Below, piece after piece: positions 7,136 to 11,085 of a stretch of 11,085 nt of DNA. Source of the stretch: Bordetella parapertussis (lineage in GTDB: Bacteria > Pseudomonadota > Gammaproteobacteria > Burkholderiales > SG8-41); assembly GCA_945863085.1 (NCBI GenBank), contig CAMBCD010000066.1, forward strand, positions 1-11,085, written 5' to 3'. Made by a program: the position numbers and the translations under genes. The number at the start of each line of letters is the position of its first letter. Position 1 is the stretch's first letter. Below the pieces are notes generated by a model, which saw only the letters and a program-made list of their open reading frames with translations, ran no database searches and had not been told where the DNA came from.

Positions 7136-8086
7136 TTATGTTCGTGCCGAATCCGCCGTCTGCAATTCGGCAAGAATGTTGCGTGCCGCAGCGACGCCCA
7201 TGTTGACGTAGGCGTCCCTGGTGACGCCGCCGACGTGCGGCGTCATGACCAGGTTCGTGACGTTGCGCAGCAGATGCTCCGGGGGCGGCGGTTCGTTCTC
7301 AAAACTGTCGAGGGCGGCGGCACACAGGCATCCCGATTCGAGGGCGTCCCGGACTGCCGCTTCATCGACCAGACCGCCACGTGCGGTATTGACCAGAATG
7401 GCGCCGTGGCGCATCCGTGACAGGGTTTCCCGGTTGATCATGCGCCGGTTGTCCGCAGTCAGCGGGCAGTGCAGCGAGACGATGTCCGCTGCCTGCAGCA
7501 GTTCCGGCAGTGTCGTCATGACGATGTCCGGCGGCGCTACCTTGACGTGCGGATCATGTCCGAGGATGCGCATCCCCATGGCCGTGCCCATGGCGGCGAC
7601 GCGCCGGCCGATGGCGCCCAGTCCGACCAGTCCGAGCGTGCGTCCCCCGAGTTCGATGCTTTTGTGGGTCGCCTTGTCCCAATGCCCTGCATGCATCCGC
7701 GCGTTCAACTGTGTGACGGACTTGGTGCAGGCGAGGATCAGCGCCCAGGTATGCTCGGCCACGGCTCCGGCATTGACGGCGGTCGCGGCTTTTACGGCCA
7801 CGTTGCGGGAACGGGCTGCTTCGACGTCGATTGTATCGATTCCGCTGCCATGCTTCGAGATTACGCGCAGTCGGGATGACGCGTCGATGATTCCCGGGGT
7901 AATTTTTCCGTAACGCACGATGATTGCCACCGGCTGGTGGCGGGTGCAAAGCGTCGTCAGCGTCTGTTCGTCGGGCTGTTTTCCGGCAAAGACAATTTCG
8001 AAGTCACCCAGCAAGGCGAGGGCCTCATCGGCCAGGTCCGCTGCCGTTACAACGATGGCCGGTTTTTGCTGCACCGTTGCGGGCAT
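7136..8086 (-). CDS. NAD-dependent D-2-hydroxyacid dehydrogenase (PGDH-like)
   Basis: A 316-residue cytoplasmic oxidoreductase of the D-isomer-specific 2-hydroxyacid dehydrogenase family. It has the KHGSGIDTID substrate loop (78-87), Rossmann motif GLGAIG (155-160) followed by D178 at the end of the second strand, indicating NAD over NADP, NTARGGLVDE with catalytic R236, FENEPP with catalytic E265 and PHVGG with catalytic H284. All three catalytic residues are present. It interconverts a 2-hydroxy acid and a 2-oxo acid; the neighbours (Bug receptor, RraA-type aldolase) suggest a catabolic substrate rather than serine synthesis. It lacks the C-terminal ACT domain of biosynthetic PGDH. The ATG at 8086-8084 shares one base with the stop of the upstream gene (TGATG), so translation is probably coupled; a TTG just before it is an unlikely start. 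Confidence 0.93.
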   Translation of the reverse strand: MPATVQQKPAIVVTAADLADEALALLGDFEIVFAGKQPDEQTLTTLCTRHQPVAIIVRYGKITPGIIDASSRLRVISKHGSGIDTIDVEAARSRNVAVKAATAVNAGAVAEHTWALILACTKSVTQLNARMHAGHWDKATHKSIELGGRTLGLVGLGAIGRRVAAMGTAMGMRILGHDPHVKVAPPDIVMTTLPELLQAADIVSLHCPLTADNRRMINRETLSRMRHGAILVNTARGGLVDEAAVRDALESGCLCAAALDSFENEPPPPEHLLRNVTNLVMTPHVGGVTRDAYVNMGVAAARNILAELQTADSART

Positions 8087-8775
8087 CAAACCGCCTCTCC
8101 GGACTTCACGCCGGCCGCGCGAAGCGCGTCGGCCAGCCAGTGCGGCACCAGCTTGCCTTGGTGGATCGCGGCAATGCGGGCAGATTCATCGGCGACCTTT
8201 TTGCGGCCGAGTTCGATCATTTCGGCAACGCGTTCGCGCGCGATGACCACTACGCCGTCGGCGTCGCCGACGACCAGGTCTCCGGGATTGACGGTGACGC
8301 CGGCAATTGCGATTGGCCAGTTGACGCGTCCTGGAACAAATTTGGTCGGCCCGGAGGGATTGGCGCCGACCGAGAATACGGGGAAGCCGTTTGCGCGCAA
8401 GGCCTCGACGTCGCGCGCCGCGGCATCAAGCACCATGCCGGCTAGCCCGCCCTGCTGGGCCTGGGTGGTCATGATTTCGCCGATCAGGGCGCAGGTCTGG
8501 TCACCTTTGCCATCAACGACAATGACATCTCCCGGCTGCGCGATGGCCAGTGCCGCATGAATCATCAGGTTGTCGCCAGGCCGTACCTCAACGGTGATCG
8601 CCGGTCCGGCCACTTTCATGGTCGGCGATACCGCGGTGATGCGCCCGTGCAGGGTGCCGCGCCTGCCGTAAACATCGGCGAGTATTGCTGCGGGCAGTTC
8701 ACGGGCTGCTGCGACCAGTTCCGGTGCAGTGCGCTCGAAGTGCTTGCGAATTTCTGGATAACTGCGATGGCCCAT
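8086..8775 (-). CDS. RraA family protein, probable HMG/CHA-type aldolase
   Basis: A 229-residue protein of the RraA/MenG-like family, which includes 4-hydroxy-4-methyl-2-oxoglutarate and 4-carboxy-4-hydroxy-2-oxoadipate aldolases. It has AILADVYGRRGTL (30-42), GPAITVEVRPGDN (57-69), QPGDVIVVDGKGD (80-92), IGEIMTTQAQ (98-107) and LDAAARDVEAL (116-126) with R121 and D122, the conserved Arg-Asp used for substrate and divalent metal binding. Family aldolases release pyruvate from a branched oxo-acid. The C-terminus extends past the core, as in catabolic members. The ATG at 8775-8773 is chosen because AAGGA lies 6 nt upstream; the open frame to 8892 runs through the promoter region. First gene of a three-gene operon with the dehydrogenase and Bug receptor. 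An RNase E regulator role is unlikely in this context. Confidence 0.9.
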   Translation of the reverse strand: MGHRSYPEIRKHFERTAPELVAAARELPAAILADVYGRRGTLHGRITAVSPTMKVAGPAITVEVRPGDNLMIHAALAIAQPGDVIVVDGKGDQTCALIGEIMTTQAQQGGLAGMVLDAAARDVEALRANGFPVFSVGANPSGPTKFVPGRVNWPIAIAGVTVNPGDLVVGDADGVVVIARERVAEMIELGRKKVADESARIAAIHQGKLVPHWLADALRAAGVKSGEAV

Positions 8776-8833
8776 CTTTTTTCCTTGGGTGAGTTGGAGG
8801 TGCGGTGCCGTGGCCCTGGTAAAAAGTGGGCGG

Positions 8834-8862
8834 ACTGTAGACCTCCCTCTTGCCGATCGCAA
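8834..8862 (-). promoter_or_regulatory. Predicted sigma70 promoter of the RraA-dehydrogenase-Bug operon
   Basis: Reading the minus strand, TTGCGA (8862-8857), a 17-nt spacer and TACAGT (8839-8834) match four of six positions in each box at the ideal spacing. The start would be near 8827, giving about a 50-nt leader that includes the AAGGA ribosome binding site before the ATG at 8775. The -35 box lies 1 nt from the -35 box of the divergent iclR promoter. Confidence 0.5.
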
Positions 8863-8878
8863 CGGTGTTTCGTACAAT
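8850..8878 (+). promoter_or_regulatory. Predicted sigma70 promoter of the IclR-family gene
   Basis: TTGCCG (8850-8855), a 17-nt spacer and TACAAT (8873-8878; five of six in the -10) form a good promoter. The expected start, 6-8 nt beyond the -10, falls on or beside the ATG at 8885, so the mRNA may be leaderless. This agrees with the lack of a Shine-Dalgarno before 8885 and 8891. Confidence 0.55.
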
Positions 8879-8883
8879 GAAAC
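8867..8883. promoter_or_regulatory. Predicted IclR-family operator palindrome
   Basis: GTTTC (8867-8871), 7-nt spacer, GAAAC (8879-8883) form a 17-bp interrupted palindrome of the GTTTC...GAAAC kind bound by several IclR-family proteins such as KdgR-like regulators (family knowledge). It covers the -10 of the iclR promoter, suited to autorepression. Relative to the divergent operon start it lies at about -40 to -56, just upstream of the -35, suited to activation or to repression by looping. Confidence 0.5.
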
Positions 8884-8884
8884 G

Positions 8885-9634
8885 ATGGTCATGAACAGTC
8901 AGGTGAGCAATCAGGGTAATCAGGGTGTAGTGAAGGGCGGCGGGGTCGTCGCCGTGACTCGTGCGCTCGCGATTCTTGATGCGTTCCATACCAGCGAAGC
9001 CGCGCTGACCTTGGGGGAGTTGGCGCGCAGGACCGGCTTGCACAAGACCACGGTACTGCGCATCGCGCGGACGATGGCGGCGGCACGTTATCTGGTGCAA
9101 CTGGATAATGGGTCGTGGCGGCTGGGCCCCGGTGCAGGCTGGCTCGGGGCGCGTTATCAGACCGTATTCGGACAGACGGCAAGCATCGAGCCGGTATTGC
9201 GCGAACTGTCGCAGAACACGGGCGAAAGCGCGGCATTCTATGTGCGTGAGGGTAATTTCCGCAGTTGCGTCGTGCGCGTCGATGGGCCGCAGACCATCCG
9301 GCATCATGTGCGCATGGGGGAAATGCTCCCGGTCAATCGCGGGGCGATCGGGCGTGTGCTGCTGGCGTTTTCCGGGGAATCCGGTGAACTTTATGAACGC
9401 ATACGCCGCATCGGTCATCACGCGACCCGCGGAGAAAGAGACCCGCAAGTGGCGAGCGTGGCATTTCCGGTATTCGGCATGAATCACCGGTTGATTGGCT
9501 GCGTCGCGGTATCGGGGCCGTTGGACCGTTTTACGCGTCAGGCTTGTGCGAAGCATGAGTCTGCATTGCGCAAGGCGGCTGCCCACTTGAGTTACGAAAT
9601 TGGTGGCGGTGCTTTGGCATCGGTTACGGCGTGA
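8885..9634 (+). CDS. IclR-family transcriptional regulator
   Basis: A 249-residue DNA-binding regulator. The N-terminal winged helix-turn-helix begins at VVAVTRALAILDAF (21-34) with TLGELARRTGLHKTTVLRIA (42-61) as the helix-turn-helix. The C-terminal effector domain (about 90-245) contains the family pattern RHHVRMGEMLPVNRGAIGRV and LLAF, then VASVAFPVFG and GCVAVSGPLDRF. It is divergent from the RraA-dehydrogenase-Bug operon, which it most likely controls in response to a small organic acid. The ATG at 8885 is used here; the ATG at 8891 and a GTG at 8930 are alternatives, since no start has a good ribosome binding site. The open frame continues upstream to 8789 through promoter sequence, which I exclude. 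Confidence 0.92.
   Translation: MVMNSQVSNQGNQGVVKGGGVVAVTRALAILDAFHTSEAALTLGELARRTGLHKTTVLRIARTMAAARYLVQLDNGSWRLGPGAGWLGARYQTVFGQTASIEPVLRELSQNTGESAAFYVREGNFRSCVVRVDGPQTIRHHVRMGEMLPVNRGAIGRVLLAFSGESGELYERIRRIGHHATRGERDPQVASVAFPVFGMNHRLIGCVAVSGPLDRFTRQACAKHESALRKAAAHLSYEIGGGALASVTA
8909..8926 (+). repeat. In-frame 9-bp tandem duplication at the iclR N-terminus
   Basis: AATCAGGGT occurs twice in perfect tandem (8909-8917, 8918-8926), encoding Asn-Gln-Gly twice in the disordered tail before the DNA-binding domain. Copy number changes would keep the frame. It is probably a harmless slippage duplication. Confidence 0.85.
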
Positions 9635-9651
9635 GCGAATCGGAGTGACGG

Positions 9652-9670
9652 TTCCAGATGCTGACTGGAA
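9652..9670 (+). terminator. Weak hairpin after the IclR gene
   Basis: TTCCAG (9652-9657), 7-nt loop, CTGGAA (9665-9670) form a 6-bp stem 17 nt after the iclR stop, without a T-run. It may be a weak terminator; the next promoter starts 4 nt later. Confidence 0.28.
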
Positions 9671-9674
9671 TTCG

Positions 9675-9702
9675 TTGACGCGCGGTCGCTTCGGCGTAAC
9701 AT
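9675..9702 (+). promoter_or_regulatory. Predicted sigma70 promoter of the mgtC-family transcript
   Basis: TTGACG (9675-9680; five of six) and TAACAT (9697-9702; four of six) are separated by 16 nt. The predicted start, near 9709, places the GGAGG of the leader ORF (9710-9714) almost at the 5' end of the mRNA. The rest of the 120-nt gap between iclR and the mgtC-family gene is explained by this promoter, the hairpin before it and the leader ORF. Confidence 0.5.
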
Positions 9703-9719
9703 CGGCAGCGGAGGAACAT

Positions 9720-9758
9720 ATGGCATTAAAAACAACAATAAGGAGAATGCGGAGATGA
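9720..9758 (+). CDS. Putative 12-residue basic leader peptide overlapping the mgtC-family start
   Basis: ATG at 9720 has a perfect GGAGG (9710-9714) 5 nt upstream. It opens a 12-codon frame, MALKTTIRRMRR, ending with TGA at 9756-9758. The stop overlaps the ATG of the mgtC-family gene (9755-9757) by 3 bases, a typical ATGA translational-coupling junction. The peptide has one Lys and four Arg, three of the Arg codons being AGG/AGA, plus an ATA codon; these are rare in GC-rich genomes. Part of the codon bias follows from the embedded AAGGAG (9740-9745), which is the ribosome binding site for the ATG at 9755. Salmonella mgtC also has regulatory leader ORFs (mgtM, mgtP), though this one has no sequence likeness to them. 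Translation is inferred, not shown. Confidence 0.5.
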   Translation: MALKTTIRRMRR

Positions 9759-10453
9759 TGATCACCGGCGAGTTGCTCGACATGACGGTGCGGCTGGGTG
9801 CCGCACTGGCGGCCGGCGGCATGATCGGCATTGAGCGCAGTTATCACGGTCGTCCTGCGGGATTCCGCACGCACACGCTGGTGTGCCTGGCGTCGGCGCT
9901 GCTGATGCTGGTGACGGTGTATGAAAGCCAGTGGTTCACGCAGCACGGCAGCTCGCGGGTTGTTGTTGATCCGACACGCATGGCGCAGGGCATCATGACC
10001 GGCATCGGTTTCCTTGGCGCCGGCGTGATCATGCGCGAGGGCCTGTCGGTGCGTGGCCTGACCACTGCGGCGTCGATCTGGGTCACGGCGGCGATCGGCA
10101 TCCTGTTCGGCATCGGCTTCTACATTCCGGCGATGCTGGCGGTGGCGGCGACGCTGTTCACGCTGTCGTCGTTCCGCTGGATCGAGAACCGGATGCCCAC
10201 CGAGTTTTATGCCCAGTTCCATATCAAGTTCAGGCGCGCCAGCGTGATGACCGAGGCGGATTTGCGCGCCATCACCAAGGCCACGGGTTTTTCGATTGCC
10301 AACATGACCTACGAGCTGACCGACGGCGGGCAGAGTTTTGAATACCAGATGGGCATCAAGACCTTGAACGCGCGCAACATGAACGTGCTGTCGGAACGGC
10401 TGAAGGGCGAAACTTCGGTGGTGGAGTTCCGCATCACCCCCGTGGGCGCCTGA
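9755..10453 (+). CDS. MgtC/SapB (YhiD)-family inner-membrane protein
   Basis: A 232-residue membrane protein. The N-terminal domain (about 1-147) has the family landmarks GGMIGIERSYHGRPAGFRTH (21-40) followed by TLV, QGIMTGIGFLGAGVIM (78-93) and VRGLTTAASIWVTAAIGI (99-116), then GIGFY, with four to five membrane segments. The C-terminal part (about 148-232) is soluble and ACT-like, as in MgtC proteins. Members are linked to survival at low Mg2+ or in hosts and to control of F-type ATPase or cation transport, but most environmental homologues are uncharacterised. No MgtB-type Mg2+ ATPase gene is next to it. AAGGAG (9740-9745) lies 9 nt before the ATG at 9755; the second ATG at 9758 is possible. 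A short leader ORF overlaps the start, so translation is probably coupled. Confidence 0.93.
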   Translation: MMITGELLDMTVRLGAALAAGGMIGIERSYHGRPAGFRTHTLVCLASALLMLVTVYESQWFTQHGSSRVVVDPTRMAQGIMTGIGFLGAGVIMREGLSVRGLTTAASIWVTAAIGILFGIGFYIPAMLAVAATLFTLSSFRWIENRMPTEFYAQFHIKFRRASVMTEADLRAITKATGFSIANMTYELTDGGQSFEYQMGIKTLNARNMNVLSERLKGETSVVEFRITPVGA

Positions 10454-10470
10454 TCGCTGCCGCCCGGGAG

Positions 10471-10490
10471 TCCGCAATGCGGGTTGCGGA
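10471..10490 (+). terminator. Predicted hairpin terminator after the mgtC-family gene
   Basis: TCCGCAA (10471-10477), 6-nt loop TGCGGG, TTGCGGA (10484-10490) form a perfect 7-bp stem 17 nt after the stop, followed by TATTTG, a short T-containing stretch. It is a reasonable but not strong intrinsic terminator. Confidence 0.5.
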
Positions 10491-10522
10491 TATTTGCGCG
10501 GGATTTGATCAGGATCAGCAAA

Positions 10523-10588
10523 GCCGCTGTTCAGCGCGGCAGTCATTGCGGCACAATGATGGTCAACAAGCCCTATCGCATATCGCAT
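10523..10588. repeat. Cluster of short inverted and direct repeats upstream of the cupin gene
   Basis: Three small elements lie in this gap. GCCGC-TGTTCA-GCG(C)GGC (10523-10540) is a hairpin with one bulge. TCATTG-CGGCA-CAATGA (10543-10559) is a 17-bp interrupted palindrome, a candidate operator. TATCGCA occurs twice in perfect tandem (10574-10587). I find no promoter with good boxes and spacing here, so the start of the cupin transcript remains unplaced. Confidence 0.4.
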
Positions 10589-10606
10589 TTTGAGAGGAGA
10601 GCTGAC

Positions 10607-11085
10607 ATGGGACACACGCTGGAACAGTTTGCCGCGCAATGCCACGACTTCATCAAGGCCGAACCGGGCCCGGCCGGGCGCAAAAAGGTTGCCGCATTGC
10701 TGCAGGAAGTGCTGAAGGACAAACAATTCATCGACAAACACGTCGATTCGAGCGTCGGTGAACGCAAGATCATTTACGAAGATCCGGAGTTCGGTTTCTG
10801 CATCCTGGCGCATGATTACACCGACGCCAAAACCAGTGGTCCGCATGACCATGCGCATTCTTGGGCGATTTACGGTCAGGCGCGCGGCGAGACCGAGATG
10901 CGTGATTACCAACTGCTGGAGCCGGGCAGTGCCGACAAGCCGGGCAAGGTGAAGCACACGCGCACCTACAAGCTGACGCCGGGCGTCGCGCATGTCTACA
11001 ACGAGGGCGACCTGCATTCGCCGAAACGCGAGGGGCCGACCAGCCTGATCCGCATCGAAGGCACCAACATGGCGAAGGTGAAGCG
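10607..11085 (+). CDS. Cupin-fold metalloprotein (cysteine dioxygenase-like superfamily), C-terminus cut
   Basis: At least 159 residues are encoded before the right edge; no stop is reached. After a helical N-terminus (about 1-45), the cupin barrel shows PHDHAHSWAIYGQARGETEM (79-98), with H80 and H82 as likely metal ligands, and EGDLHSP with H137 as the third. The WAIYG-x(3)-G-x-T pattern resembles predicted metal-dependent double-stranded beta-helix enzymes (COG5553-like) and, more distantly, thiol dioxygenases; the substrate is unknown. The ATG at 10607 is preceded by AGGAG (10595-10599) with a 7-nt spacer, a strong ribosome binding site. It is separated from the mgtC-family gene by 153 nt with a terminator, so it is probably its own transcription unit. 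Confidence 0.85.
   Translation, partial: MGHTLEQFAAQCHDFIKAEPGPAGRKKVAALLQEVLKDKQFIDKHVDSSVGERKIIYEDPEFGFCILAHDYTDAKTSGPHDHAHSWAIYGQARGETEMRDYQLLEPGSADKPGKVKHTRTYKLTPGVAHVYNEGDLHSPKREGPTSLIRIEGTNMAKVK

Noticed and set aside
8699..11017. Open frame of 772 codons on the minus strand, across iclR and the mgtC-family gene
   Set aside because: It is antisense to three well-supported genes and to intergenic regions, is rich in His, Arg and Gln without domain-like patterns, and is the usual by-product of GC-rich codon use on the other strand.
1..11085. CRISPR array, tRNA, rRNA, riboswitch or insertion sequence
   Set aside because: No regularly spaced repeats, cloverleaf, conserved rRNA segment, transposase frame or recognisable aptamer was seen on either strand.

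Overview
The window is GC-rich, densely coded DNA from a proteobacterium, most likely a betaproteobacterium (Burkholderiales or a near relative). The strongest taxonomic clue is the Bug-family (TctC-type) periplasmic receptor, a family greatly expanded in that class. The two dispersed palindromic repeats (CCCTTCGACAGGCTCAGGG type at 324-349 and GTCATTCCGGC type at 3420-3487) and the CbbQ/CbbO-type pair fit this. No phage, IS, CRISPR, tRNA or rRNA is visible.

Layout. (1) 1-252, minus: start of a small membrane protein cut by the window edge. (2) 351-1244, plus: a membrane-anchored protein with degenerate NP-x-TP helical repeats (LRV-like), starting directly behind a dispersed repeat. (3) 1248-2159, minus, convergent with only 3 nt between: an isocitrate lyase/PEP mutase superfamily enzyme lacking the lyase cysteine. 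(4) 2160-2545: a divergent control region with a conspicuous AT-rich block. (5) 2546-6030, plus: a MoxR-type AAA+ ATPase (CbbQ/NirQ/NorQ family) and a large VWA protein (CbbO/NorD family), separated by a double-hairpin REP-like element. Such pairs act as chaperones that activate a metalloenzyme (RuBisCO or NO reductase), but neither client is in the window. (6) 6047-6072: a perfect hairpin between convergent genes. (7) 8775 down to 6098, minus: a three-gene catabolic-looking operon of RraA/HMG-aldolase-family protein, D-2-hydroxyacid dehydrogenase and Bug receptor. (8) 8885-9634, plus: a divergent IclR regulator whose likely operator and back-to-back promoters lie in 8834-8883. (9) 9675-10453, plus: an MgtC/SapB-family membrane protein preceded by a 12-codon open leader that overlaps its start. 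(10) 10607-11085, plus: a cupin metalloprotein, cut by the window edge.

How parts work together. The IclR protein probably controls its own gene and the divergent operon. The operon would capture an organic acid (Bug), oxidise a 2-hydroxy acid (dehydrogenase) and cleave or process an oxo-acid (RraA-type aldolase); the substrate cannot be told from sequence. The AAA+/VWA pair is a self-contained remodelling machine with an unknown local client. The most novel-looking items are the mgtC leader ORF, the orphan AAA+/VWA pair with its degenerate HxxxH site, and the compact, possibly leaderless, iclR control region.
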